Positions 19,347-27,625 are shown, counted from the stretch's first letter. The stretch: 64,000 bases of DNA from Achromobacter ruhlandii (GCF_902859695.1 NZ_CADIJL010000001.1:62001-126000); one strand, 5' to 3'. The notes: generated by a model from the letters alone, not told the origin. Numbers and translations are program-made.

Positions 19347-19470
19347 GCCGAAAAAAAAACGCCCCGCGATGGCTGGTTCGTGTTTTGGAGCCTGGCGCGT
19401 CATGTCTTCTGAATGGCGATGATCCGGGACGTATCGATAGGTCCCGGCGCCCGAGCTGAGGACCACGATC

Positions 19471-22404
19471 ATGCACAAGCTCCACCCGGCAGGCCCGCGC
19501 CGCCGTTTCCGATTTTCACCGCGGCGGCAACCCCGCGGCCTGCCCCCCGCTGCCCGCCTGGTGCTGGCCGGGTTGGGCGCTTCGGTCGCGCTGGTCGCCC
19601 AGGCGCAGCACCTCGACAGGCAATACGACATTCCCGCCGGCTCGCTGGCGGACGTCTTGAGCCGCTATGCGCAACAGTCCGACATTGCGTTGTCGCTGCT
19701 TGCCGAGCAGGTGGCCGGTCGCCTGAGTCCGGGGCTGCATGGCCGCTACGCGCTGGAAGAAGGCTTCGCGGCGCTGTTGCGCGGTACCGGCCTGCAGGCC
19801 CGGCGCGGCGCGTCAGGCTATGTGCTGGTGGTGTCGCCGGGAGCCTTGACCCTGGCGCCGGTCGAAATCGAGGGCGATGCGGTGGCCGGGAAAGAGGTCT
19901 ACACCGCGCCGCGATCATCCGTGTATCTGTCGAGCCAGGACCTCGACCGATTCGGCAGGGTGTCGGTCGGCGATCTATTGACCGGCATCCCGGGCGTGCA
20001 GGTCGGCGACAGCCGCAACGGCGGCGCGCTGGACGTCAACATCCGCGGCATCCAGGGGCAGAGCCGGGTCGCGGTGCGGGTCGACGGCTCCGAGCAGGCG
20101 CTGGACGTGTACCGCGGATACGGGGGCACGGCCCAGCGCAGCTATATCGACCCGGACCTGATCAGCGACGTGACCGTCAACAAAGGTCCTTCCGTGACGT
20201 CCGGCGCCATCGGCGGGTCGGTGGAGATGCGCACGCTGGGCGTGCGGGACATCCTGACGGAAGGCAGCCGGGTCGGCCTGCGCCTGAAGGGCGAGTTATG
20301 GAACAACGGCGTGGCGCCGCCGCATCGCGGCGTCGCTCCGCCGCCGTCCTCCACCGGCGAGCCCTCGGCGAATGATCTGAGAGCCGTGCCGCACGATAGC
20401 CATGGCAGCCTGTTCGGTTCGCGCGCGAAATCGGGCAGCCTGGCCTTTGCCTATGCCAACGACCGCCTCGACTTCGTGGCGGCCTACGCGCACCGTACTC
20501 AGGGCAACTACTTCTCGGGCAAGAAGGGGCGAGAGCGTTATCGCATGTATTACCCGGGTGGTCGCTACGAGAGGAACAGCGTGGCCAAGTCCTACAATCC
20601 AGGCGAAGAAGTGTTGAATTCGTCGGCCGAAACCGAGTCGACGCTGTTGAAACTGACGCTGCGACCCGCCGAAGGCCACACGCTGGAACTGGGCTATCGC
20701 CGCTACGACGGCAAAATCGGCGAAATCATGCCGTCGGACATCATCCGGTCCGGGACGGCGGGCATCACGCAGTATCCGCTGGGGGAAACCGGTATCGACA
20801 CCTATACGGCGCGCTACCAGTTCCAGCCGGCGGACAATCCGCTGGTGGACCTGGGCGTGAACCTGTGGATGACGGATGCCAAGACCAGCCAATTGACCTC
20901 GGTGTGGGCGCCGGCGTCCCAGGCCTACGTGACGGACCGCCGATGGACCCGGCAGGCCGACCGCCGCATCGGCGGCGATCTGGCCAACACCTCGCGGTGG
21001 CGCACGGCGCACGGCGATGTCAACCTCAACCTGGGCGGCTCGTTCCAGGTCGAGGATCTCCGGCCGCAGCGCGGCGTGGTGACGACGCAGCAGGACATCG
21101 ACGGCAACCGCGTGCTCCGCGATGCCTCGCGCCGGGAGTTCAGCCTGAACGGCAAGCTGGAATACCGGCCGGTGGCGTCGCTGACGTTGTGGGGCGGTGG
21201 CCGCTACAGCCATTTCGACGTCAGGGACCGCGGCGTGTATTCCACCGCCATCCGCGAACTGCGCCCCTATCGCGCCATCATGGTGAAAAAGCCGGGCGAG
21301 TGGTGGTGGCCGGGCAACTTCGGCTACCAGACGTGGTGGCCGGACGAGAATGGCCGGTACACGGACGCCACCGATCCGCGCCTGCATAACGGCATCGTGT
21401 ACCAGGACAGCAACCGCCCCGAGGTCGGCGTGCCGTACGACGACTTCGGCGCGGGCTCGACCCGCGTCTATGACGAAGATGTGAAAGAGGTCGTCACCGG
21501 CTATGCGCATGCCCCCAGGCTGCGCAGCCGCTGCGGCGGCTTTGCCCCGTCGGCGGGCCTGAACCTGGAACTGGTCCCGGACACTTTCGTCTATGCCTCG
21601 TACACCCAGGGGCTGCGGTTGCCATCCCTGTTCGAGACCAGCCTCGGCACGATGAGCCTGTCACCGGGCAGGGGACTCAAGCCAGAGCGTTCCAACAGTT
21701 GGGAATTCGGCGCCAGCACGGTGCGTGCCAACCTGTTGGCCGATGGCGACACGGTCGCCGCCAAGTTGGTCTATTTCAACAACAACATCAAGAACTACAT
21801 CGTGCGCTACTACGACTATGACGGCGTGGAGGCGCTGACCGAAAAGGCGTTGCGGATGAGGAACACCGATCGCTACAAGACCAGCGGATTGGAATTCCAG
21901 TCGCGCTATGACGCCGGGCGGGTGTTCGCGGATCTGGCGGCCACGTATTACCTGAAGACCGAGACCTGCGACGCGGCCTTCGCGCAGCACTTGCGTGACA
22001 ACCCCAGCGCTTCCCGGCACACGGAAAACACGCCGACGTGCACGCCGGGAAGTTTCATGGGTTCGTATACCAACACCCAGAATCCGCCCAGGCTGGCCTT
22101 GAGCCTGACCGCCGGCCTGCGCTTCTTCAATGAAACGCTGACGCTGGGCGGGCGCATGGCCTACACCTCGGGCCCCACGGTCAAGGCCGACCAGCCGTGG
22201 CAGGAAACACCGACGACGAAACAGCTCGTGTACCACCCCGTGACCCTGTTCGACCTGTTCATGACCTACCGGCTGCGCGAACGGGTGATGGTGAGCCTCT
22301 CGGTGCAGAACCTGACGAACCGCTATTACCTGGATCCGCTGGCGCAGAGTTTCATGCCGGCGCCGGGCCGGACGGTCCGGATCGGCATGCAGACGCGCTT
22401 CTGA
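19471..22404 (+). CDS. TonB-dependent haem/haemoprotein receptor (HasR/BhuR-like)
   Basis: A 977-residue outer-membrane receptor with a long Arg-rich signal peptide, an STN domain (about 50-117, from YDIPAGSLADVLSRYAQQS), a plug with DVNIRGIQGQSRVAVRVDG and a barrel ending in RIGMQTRF. LRLPSLFET followed by LKPERSNSWEFG occupies the position of the FRAP/NPNL region of haem receptors such as HasR and BhuR. The STN domain fits the FecI/FecR pair just upstream. No haem ABC transporter, haem oxygenase or bhuSTUV-type gene follows, so periplasmic haem transport must be encoded elsewhere. The substrate call is moderately sure; the receptor class is certain. Confidence 0.85.
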   Translation: MHKLHPAGPRRRFRFSPRRQPRGLPPAARLVLAGLGASVALVAQAQHLDRQYDIPAGSLADVLSRYAQQSDIALSLLAEQVAGRLSPGLHGRYALEEGFAALLRGTGLQARRGASGYVLVVSPGALTLAPVEIEGDAVAGKEVYTAPRSSVYLSSQDLDRFGRVSVGDLLTGIPGVQVGDSRNGGALDVNIRGIQGQSRVAVRVDGSEQALDVYRGYGGTAQRSYIDPDLISDVTVNKGPSVTSGAIGGSVEMRTLGVRDILTEGSRVGLRLKGELWNNGVAPPHRGVAPPPSSTGEPSANDLRAVPHDSHGSLFGSRAKSGSLAFAYANDRLDFVAAYAHRTQGNYFSGKKGRERYRMYYPGGRYERNSVAKSYNPGEEVLNSSAETESTLLKLTLRPAEGHTLELGYRRYDGKIGEIMPSDIIRSGTAGITQYPLGETGIDTYTARYQFQPADNPLVDLGVNLWMTDAKTSQLTSVWAPASQAYVTDRRWTRQADRRIGGDLANTSRWRTAHGDVNLNLGGSFQVEDLRPQRGVVTTQQDIDGNRVLRDASRREFSLNGKLEYRPVASLTLWGGGRYSHFDVRDRGVYSTAIRELRPYRAIMVKKPGEWWWPGNFGYQTWWPDENGRYTDATDPRLHNGIVYQDSNRPEVGVPYDDFGAGSTRVYDEDVKEVVTGYAHAPRLRSRCGGFAPSAGLNLELVPDTFVYASYTQGLRLPSLFETSLGTMSLSPGRGLKPERSNSWEFGASTVRANLLADGDTVAAKLVYFNNNIKNYIVRYYDYDGVEALTEKALRMRNTDRYKTSGLEFQSRYDAGRVFADLAATYYLKTETCDAAFAQHLRDNPSASRHTENTPTCTPGSFMGSYTNTQNPPRLALSLTAGLRFFNETLTLGGRMAYTSGPTVKADQPWQETPTTKQLVYHPVTLFDLFMTYRLRERVMVSLSVQNLTNRYYLDPLAQSFMPAPGRTVRIGMQTRF

Positions 22405-22422
22405 GCGCGCATGGCGTCGGTG

Positions 22423-22454
22423 GGCGGGCAGCCTGCATGGCCTGTCTGCCCGCC
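22423..22454. terminator. hairpin after haem receptor gene
   Basis: Nine-bp arms GGCGGGCAG / CTGCCCGCC around a 14-nt loop, starting 18 bp after the receptor stop and ending 16 bp before the TATACC palindrome. There is no T-run. Confidence 0.4.
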
Positions 22455-22470
22455 TGCCCGAGCCGATCGC

Positions 22471-22484
22471 TATACCAAGGTATA
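22471..22484. promoter_or_regulatory. 14-bp palindrome, likely response-regulator site
   Basis: TATACCAAGGTATA: 6-bp inverted arms around AA, in the promoter region of the mgtA operon. The exact reverse complement recurs at 26420-26433 before the histidine kinase gene. The layout resembles the short palindromes bound by FixJ/StyR-class regulators, and a FixJ-class regulator is encoded at 27622-28245. Binding is inference. Confidence 0.65.
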
Positions 22485-22510
22485 CGTTCCATGATCTGTT
22501 CGGAACACCG

Positions 22511-22615
22511 GTGCAGACCTACACTGCCGCCTGTTGCCACCCTATAGGAGCCCGCCGTGGAAGACGACGGAAGTACCAGAACCCACGGCGCACGCCGGGT
22601 CTAGCGGGTCTGCAC
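22511..22615 (+). promoter_or_regulatory. candidate attenuator: long-range stem enclosing a leader ORF
   Basis: GTGCAGACC at 22511-22519 is perfectly complementary to GGTCTGCAC at 22607-22615, which is followed at once by G and five T. The second arm begins 3 nt after the stop codon of the small ORF at 22557-22604, so a ribosome ending there would cover it. A short hairpin (CGGC-GCAC-GCCG) lies inside the loop. The arrangement resembles translation-coupled attenuators. It needs transcription to start upstream of 22511, which I cannot show. Confidence 0.4.
22557..22604 (+). CDS. candidate mgtA leader peptide
   Basis: A 15-codon ORF starting with GTG, preceded by TAGGAG at a spacing of 6 nt, ending in TAG. 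The peptide reads (V/M)EDDGSTRTHGARRV. Three consecutive acidic residues directly after the start, then arginines near the end, recall the Mg2+-sensing leader MgtL of enterobacteria, whose acidic/Pro N-terminus destabilises ribosomes at low Mg2+. It lies 119 bp upstream of the first gene of the mgtA operon. It is too short for normal gene calling; the case rests on position, ribosome site and composition. Confidence 0.4.
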   Translation: MEDDGSTRTHGARRV

Positions 22616-22723
22616 GTTTTTCTGCCAGCCGCCACGCCCGTCCGGATCGACCCGGAGCCGCGACGGCTTGCATGCGCCACCTGAACCCCTGCGGGCGGAA
22701 TCGCCTGTTTCCAGGAGACGCGC

Positions 22724-23059
22724 ATGCTGTCCCATATCCTGTCCCCCAACCCCGTGCGCCGCGCGGCCCCCGCGCCGGCCTTCATCAACCTGACTTTCTA
22801 CGGCAGCCCCGCCGTGCTGGCCCTGATCCGCAAGCGGCTCTACGAGGAGCTGCGGCAGCGTGCCGAGACCGTGACGGACGTGCGCTATTCAGCCGACGGC
22901 GAGCAAGCCTGCACCGCCGTCTGCCTGCGCAGCGACAGCGGCAATCCGTGGCCCGTGATCACCTGGCTCAGCGACCTGTGCCGCGATCTGGGCGTGCAGA
23001 CGCTGCGCGTCGGCGTGGCCCCGGCGCCACGCGCGCAGGCGGCGCTGGTCCCGCATTGA
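22724..23059 (+). CDS. small ACT-like domain protein, mgtA operon
   Basis: A 111-residue protein with a good ribosome site (CAGGAGA). Predicted order is beta-alpha-beta-beta-alpha-beta: FINLTFYG, then SPAVLALIRKRLYEELRQ, VTDVRYSADGEQACTAVCL, WPVITWLSDLCRDLG, QTLRVGV. That is the ferredoxin/ACT-like fold of the C-terminal domain of MgtC, here as a free-standing protein before a Mg2+ ATPase. The MgtC relationship is inference from fold pattern and context. It precedes mgtA by 116 bp on the same strand and was probably part of the same transcript. Confidence 0.7.
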   Translation: MLSHILSPNPVRRAAPAPAFINLTFYGSPAVLALIRKRLYEELRQRAETVTDVRYSADGEQACTAVCLRSDSGNPWPVITWLSDLCRDLGVQTLRVGVAPAPRAQAALVPH

Positions 23060-23175
23060 TTCCGCCTTACCCGATTCACAATATCCACCAAGCCCGCGCG
23101 GGCCGTGGACGGGGGCTGCTCGCGTCTTGACGGGGCGGCTCCTGCCGGCGGCGCGCGCGGGCGGGAGCAGCGAAC

Positions 23176-25944
23176 ATGAAACCAATCCAGGAAGCCTCCC
23201 TGCCGGCCCCGCGGGGTCCGCGCGGCGAGAAAGCGCCCGCCGCCGCGACGGCGGGCAAGACCCGCGCCATGCCCGTGGCGCGCCACGCCGGGCTGTCGGT
23301 GCATGACAGCCTGCAGGCCCTGCAAGCGCACCGCGAGGGTCTGACCGAGGCCGAGGTGGCGGCGCGCCGCGCCATCGATGGCCTGAACGAAGTGGCGCAT
23401 GACAAGCCGGCGCCAGCCTGGCTGCAATTACTACGCGCTTTCCGCAATCCCTTCGTGCTGGTGCTGCTGGGGCTGGCGGCGGTGTCGTACTTCACCGACA
23501 TCCAGTTCGCCGCGCCCGCCGACCGCGACTGGACCGGCATCGTCATCATGTTGACCATGGTGACCATCAGCGGGCTGCTGCGGTTCATCCAGGAGTACCG
23601 TTCCGGCCGCGCGGCGGAAAAACTCAAGTCGATGGTGCGCAGCACCGCCACCGTGTTGCGGCGGGGCAGCGTGTCGGGCGAACCGGCGCGGCGCGAGCTG
23701 CCGATGAACGAACTGGTGCCCGGCGACATCGTCGAACTGCAGGCAGGCGACATGATCCCGGCAGACATCCGCCTGCTGCAATCTCGCGACCTGTTCATCA
23801 GCCAGGCCATCCTGACGGGCGAGGCGCTGCCGGTCGAGAAGTACGACACGCTGGGCAGCGTCAGCGCCAAGCGCGCCGAGGCCCAGGCAGGCGAGAACGC
23901 CGAGCTGCTGGACCTGGCCAACATCTGTTTCATGGGCACCAACGTGGTCAGCGGCACCGCCACGGCGGTGGTGGTGGGCACCGGCCCGAATACCTATTTC
24001 GGTTCGCTGGCCAGGAATGTGGTGTCGACCAAGCGGGTCGAGACCAGCTTCGACCGCGGCGTCAACAGCGTGTCTTGGCTGCTCATCAAGTTCATGCTGG
24101 TGATGGTGCCGATCGTGTTCGTCATCAACGGCGTGACCAAGGGCGACTGGGTTACCGCGCTGACCTTCGCGCTGGCCGTGGCGGTGGGGCTGACGCCGGA
24201 GATGCTGCCCATGATCGTCTCGGCCAATCTGGCCAAGGGCGCGGTGGCGATGGCGCGGCGCAAGGTGGTGGTCAAGCGACTGAATTCGGTGCAGAACTTC
24301 GGCGCCATGGACGTGCTGTGCACCGACAAGACCGGCACCTTGACGCAGGACCGCATCATCCTGGAACACCACTTCAACGTCGATGGCGAGGTCGACGACG
24401 AGGTGCTGCGGCTGGGCTGGCTCAACAGCGCCAACCAGAGCGGCCAGCGCAACCTGATGGATCGCGCCATCCTGGCGCGCGCGCGCGAACTGCGCGGCTG
24501 GGAACGCAGCGCGATGCACGAGAAGGTCGATGAGATCCCGTTCGACTTCGTGCGCCGGCGCCTGTCGGTGGTGGTGCGCAGCGTCGATGGCGGCCTGGAG
24601 ATGATCACCAAGGGCGCGGTCGAGGAAATGCTGGCGGTCAGCACCGGCGTGGTCATCGATGGCCAGGAGCGGCCGCTGGACGCGGCCATGCGCAGGCGCC
24701 TGCTGCGCAGCGCCGAGGCGTACAACCAGGACGGATTCCGCGTGCTGCTGGTGGCCTCGCGCCGCCTGGAGGACACCGGCCGCACGCAGTTCCAGGCCGG
24801 CGATGAAAGCGGGCTGGTGCTGCGGGGATTCCTGACCTTCCTGGACCCGCCCAAGGATTCGGCGCAGGCGGCGATCCGCGCGCTCAATGACTATGGCGTG
24901 GCGGTCAAGGTGCTGACCGGCGACAACCCCATCGTCGCCGCCAAGGTCTGCCGCGACGTGGGCCTGGACCTGGGCAACGATGACGCTCGCATCCTGCTGG
25001 GCGCCGACATTGAGCGGATGGATGACGTGGCGCTGTGCCGGCGCGTCGAAGGCGTGGTGCTGTTCGCCAAGCTGACGCCGCTGCAGAAGTCGCGGGTGGT
25101 CAAGGCGCTGCAGGCCAACGGCCACACCGTGGGCTTCCTGGGCGACGGCATCAACGATGCCCCCGCGCTGCGCGACGCCGACGTCGGCATTTCGGTGGAC
25201 AGCGGCGCCGACATCGCCAAGGAAACCGCCGATATCGTGCTGCTGGAAAAGGACCTGATGGTGCTGGAGCAGGGCGTCATCAAGGGCCGCGAGACCTTCG
25301 GCAACATCCTCAAGTACCTGAACATGACCGCCAGTTCGAACTTCGGCAACGTGTTTTCGGTGCTGGTGGCCTCGGCCTGGCTGCCGTGGGAGCCGATGCT
25401 GTCGCTGCAGCTGCTGATCCAGAACCTGGTGTACGACATCTCGCAACTGACCCTGCCGTGGGACCGCATGGACGACGAGTTCCTGAAGAAGCCGCGCAAG
25501 TGGGAAGCGGGCAACATCCAGCGCTTCATGCTGTGGCTGGGACCGACCTCGTCGGTGTTCGACATCACCACGTATTTCCTGATGTGGACGGTGTTCGGCG
25601 CGGGCGCGGCCTATGCCCTGCACGGCGGCGACGGCGGCCAGACCATCATGAATTCGGGCTGGTTCATCGAGGGCCTGGTATCGCAGACCTTCGTGGTGCA
25701 CATGCTGCGCACGCGCAAGATCCCGTTCCTGCAGAGCACGGCGTCGCTGCCGGTGCTGTTGTCGACCACCGCCGCGATCGCGCTGGCGTGCTGGCTGCCG
25801 TTCTCGCCGATCGCCGAGTCGATCGGGTTCGTGGCCCTGCCGCCGATCTACTTCGGCTGGCTGGCGCTGACCATCCTGGGCTACATCGCGCTGACGCAGC
25901 AGGTCAAGACCTTCTACATCCGCCGCTACGGCCGCTGGTACTGA
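23176..25944 (+). CDS. mgtA: P-type Mg2+-importing ATPase (P3B)
   Basis: A 922-residue P-type ATPase, the usual length of MgtA/MgtB. The phosphorylation motif DKTGTLTQ has its aspartate at 384. The actuator motif is TGEALPVEK. KGAVEEML and the hinge GDGINDAP are present. About ten membrane helices occur in the 2+2+6 order, with the C-terminal block (NLVYDISQLTLPWDRMDDEFL) diagnostic of the Mg2+ subgroup. It imports Mg2+ into the cytoplasm using ATP. It sits between an ACT-like small protein and a one-helix small protein, and a two-component system lies just downstream behind the same palindromic site. Confidence 0.93.
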   Translation: MKPIQEASLPAPRGPRGEKAPAAATAGKTRAMPVARHAGLSVHDSLQALQAHREGLTEAEVAARRAIDGLNEVAHDKPAPAWLQLLRAFRNPFVLVLLGLAAVSYFTDIQFAAPADRDWTGIVIMLTMVTISGLLRFIQEYRSGRAAEKLKSMVRSTATVLRRGSVSGEPARRELPMNELVPGDIVELQAGDMIPADIRLLQSRDLFISQAILTGEALPVEKYDTLGSVSAKRAEAQAGENAELLDLANICFMGTNVVSGTATAVVVGTGPNTYFGSLARNVVSTKRVETSFDRGVNSVSWLLIKFMLVMVPIVFVINGVTKGDWVTALTFALAVAVGLTPEMLPMIVSANLAKGAVAMARRKVVVKRLNSVQNFGAMDVLCTDKTGTLTQDRIILEHHFNVDGEVDDEVLRLGWLNSANQSGQRNLMDRAILARARELRGWERSAMHEKVDEIPFDFVRRRLSVVVRSVDGGLEMITKGAVEEMLAVSTGVVIDGQERPLDAAMRRRLLRSAEAYNQDGFRVLLVASRRLEDTGRTQFQAGDESGLVLRGFLTFLDPPKDSAQAAIRALNDYGVAVKVLTGDNPIVAAKVCRDVGLDLGNDDARILLGADIERMDDVALCRRVEGVVLFAKLTPLQKSRVVKALQANGHTVGFLGDGINDAPALRDADVGISVDSGADIAKETADIVLLEKDLMVLEQGVIKGRETFGNILKYLNMTASSNFGNVFSVLVASAWLPWEPMLSLQLLIQNLVYDISQLTLPWDRMDDEFLKKPRKWEAGNIQRFMLWLGPTSSVFDITTYFLMWTVFGAGAAYALHGGDGGQTIMNSGWFIEGLVSQTFVVHMLRTRKIPFLQSTASLPVLLSTTAAIALACWLPFSPIAESIGFVALPPIYFGWLALTILGYIALTQQVKTFYIRRYGRWY

Positions 25945-25962
25945 CATGCCGGGAGAGACGAC

Positions 25963-26157
25963 ATGGAAAAAGCGTTCGAGGAAATGCGCAAGTTTTCGCG
26001 CGACATGCACGCCTACGAGATCGAACGGGCCGCCTTGCGCCGGCCCGGACAGACGCCGGACCTTCCGGACGGTCCGCTGATCCCGCTGCGGCTGCTGGTG
26101 CCGATGCTGCTGGCGTGGATGTTGGGTGTGGGCGGGATCCTGTGTTTCCTGCCCTGA
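25963..26157 (+). CDS. small single-TM protein downstream of mgtA
   Basis: A 64-residue protein beginning 18 bp after mgtA with a GGGAGAG ribosome site. The first 40 residues are charged and cytoplasmic (MEKAFEEMRKFSRDM ... RPGQTPDLPDGPL). The rest is one membrane helix (LRLLVPMLLAWMLGVGGILCFLP). No family recognised. Its coupling to mgtA suggests a small modulator of the ATPase, as small membrane peptides do for MgtA in enterobacteria, but that is inference. A strong hairpin follows 10 bp after the stop. Confidence 0.7.
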   Translation: MEKAFEEMRKFSRDMHAYEIERAALRRPGQTPDLPDGPLIPLRLLVPMLLAWMLGVGGILCFLP

Positions 26158-26167
26158 CGGCGGGACG

Positions 26168-26200
26168 GGCAGGCGGGCGGCGAGGCGCCGCCCGCCTGCC
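26168..26200. terminator. 15-bp perfect hairpin, bidirectional terminator
   Basis: GGCAGGCGGGCGGCG, loop AGG, then CGCCGCCCGCCTGCC: perfect 15-bp arms. It lies between the stop of the small gene at 26157 and the stop (on the other strand) of the 33-codon ORF at 26201, so it could end transcription from both sides. Confidence 0.7.
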
Positions 26201-26302
26201 TCAGGCGATGCGGTGCAGCGCCTGGAGCACGCCGAGCGCGATCCAGATGCCGACGAGCACGGCGCCGCGGACGATCCAGAGGGCCTTGATGGACGGTTTC
26301 AT
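26201..26302 (-). CDS. possible 33-residue membrane peptide
   Basis: A minus-strand ORF of 33 codons: MKPSIKALWIVRGAVL followed by VGIWIALGVLQALHRIA. It has a basic N-terminus, one membrane helix and a basic end, as expected for a small membrane protein. Its stop abuts the 15-bp hairpin exactly, which supports expression. There is no Shine-Dalgarno sequence (the upstream 12 nt are pyrimidine-rich), which argues against it. No known family. Confidence 0.35.
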   Translation of the reverse strand: MKPSIKALWIVRGAVLVGIWIALGVLQALHRIA

Positions 26303-26419
26303 GGGGAGGCTGCCGGTAGGCGTTGGCGGGACGGCGCGGCCCGCGGACGCGTCGCTGGGGACCCGAAAATTATAGGAACCGGCCCCCGCCCGGGCGAGGC
26401 GCCATTGGGATGGCGGGCC

Positions 26420-26433
26420 TATACCTTGGTATA
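26420..26433. promoter_or_regulatory. 14-bp palindrome, second copy
   Basis: TATACCTTGGTATA, the exact reverse complement of the site at 22471-22484. It is centred about 120 bp before the histidine kinase start. A TACAAT at 26475-26480 could be the -10 of that operon. Suggests autoregulation of the two-component system and shared control with mgtA. Confidence 0.65.
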
Positions 26434-26545
26434 TGCCGGCTTTCCGATAGTGCGCGGCGGCCCGCGCCTGTCTCTACAATGGCGTCTCGCGGCGCGCGGC
26501 CATCGGGGCCCGGCGCCGGCGTCCATTCAACGGGGTGGCAGCGCC

Positions 26546-27625
26546 ATGTTCCTCAAGCCGGCCAGGTATCTGAAGCAGCGTCCCGGCGCGGGCGTCGCAT
26601 TGCTGGTGGCGCTGATGGCGCTGGTGTTCCTGGTGGACACCTTCACCCGCCTGGAAATCGCCGTGGCGGTGTTCTACGTGGCGGTGATCCTGGCGGCGCT
26701 GAGCTTCCTGCCGCGGCGCGGCGTCACCATCGTGGCGGTGGCGTGCGCGGCGTTGACGCTGCTCAGCCTGTACCTCACGCCCAACGGCGGCGTGCTGCGC
26801 GAGCTGGGGCTGATCAATGCGCTCATCAGCATCGCCGCCATCGGCGTGACCACCTACCTGGCGCTCAAGCGGGCGGCGGCCGAGGACGCGGCGTTCGAGG
26901 CGCGCGCGCAGCTGGCGCGCATGGCGCGCATTCACAGCCTGGGCGAGCTGACCGCGTCCATTGCCCACGAGATCAACCAGCCGCTGGCGGCCATCGCCAC
27001 CAGCGGCAGCGCCTGCCAGCGCTGGCTGGAGCACGATCCGCCCAACATCGAGCGGGCCCTGCGCGCGCTGCAGCGCATGACCAGCGACGTGCACCGCGCC
27101 AGCGAGGTGGTGGCGCGCATCCGCCGCGATGCGCGCAATGCCGCGCCGCAACGCGAGCGGCTGGACCTGGCCGACGTGATCGGCGAGGTGCTGGAGCTGG
27201 CTGGCGACGAGCTGGCGCGCAACGACGTGGCGGTGTCCACCCGCATCCAGGAGCGCGTGCCGGCGGTGCTGGGCGATCGCGTGCAGCTGGGGCAGGTGCT
27301 GGTCAACCTGGTGCTCAACGCCATCGAGGCGATGCAGCAGACCCCGGCCGGCGCGCGCCATCTGACGTTGCGCCTGTCGTGCCAGGCGCCGGGGCAGGTG
27401 CAGTGTTCGTTGACCGACACCGGCCCGGGCCTGGACCCGCAGGCGCGCGAGCGCCTGTTCGATACCTTCTGGAGCACCAAGCCGGAGGGCACCGGCCTGG
27501 GCCTGACCATCAGCCGCGGCATCATCGAGAGCCACGGCGGCCGGTTGTGGGCCGAGCCCGCCGCGCGCGAGGGCGCGGTGTTCTGTTTCATGCTGCCGGC
27601 GGCGGCCAAGGATGAGTCTTCATGA
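26546..27625 (+). CDS. membrane sensor histidine kinase (FixL/StyS-like transmitter)
   Basis: A 359-residue sensor kinase. Residues about 16-110 form four membrane segments with almost no periplasmic loops (ALLVALMALVFLVDTF, AVAVFYVAVILAALSFL, VTIVAVACAALTLLSL, LINALISIAAIGVTTYLAL). There is no PAS domain. The H-box IAHEINQPLAAIATS has H141; the N-box is LVLNAIEAM; G boxes are DTGPGLD and GTGLGLTIS. The HEINQPL wording is that of the FixL family that pairs with FixJ-class regulators. The start was chosen at MFLKPARYL, after a GTGGC-rich leader. It overlaps the regulator gene by 4 bp. The signal is unknown; proximity suggests Mg2+, membrane or redox state (inference). Confidence 0.88.
   Translation: MFLKPARYLKQRPGAGVALLVALMALVFLVDTFTRLEIAVAVFYVAVILAALSFLPRRGVTIVAVACAALTLLSLYLTPNGGVLRELGLINALISIAAIGVTTYLALKRAAAEDAAFEARAQLARMARIHSLGELTASIAHEINQPLAAIATSGSACQRWLEHDPPNIERALRALQRMTSDVHRASEVVARIRRDARNAAPQRERLDLADVIGEVLELAGDELARNDVAVSTRIQERVPAVLGDRVQLGQVLVNLVLNAIEAMQQTPAGARHLTLRLSCQAPGQVQCSLTDTGPGLDPQARERLFDTFWSTKPEGTGLGLTISRGIIESHGGRLWAEPAAREGAVFCFMLPAAAKDESS

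Noticed and set aside
19350..19358. Nine-A run after the second FecR-like gene as a phase-variable tract
   Set aside because: It lies outside any reading frame, just after a stop codon, and nine A is within what occurs by chance in intergenic DNA.
22520..22525. TACACT as the -10 of the mgtA operon
   Set aside because: No suitable -35 at 16-18 bp, and a start there would exclude the first arm of the leader stem; left undecided rather than annotated.
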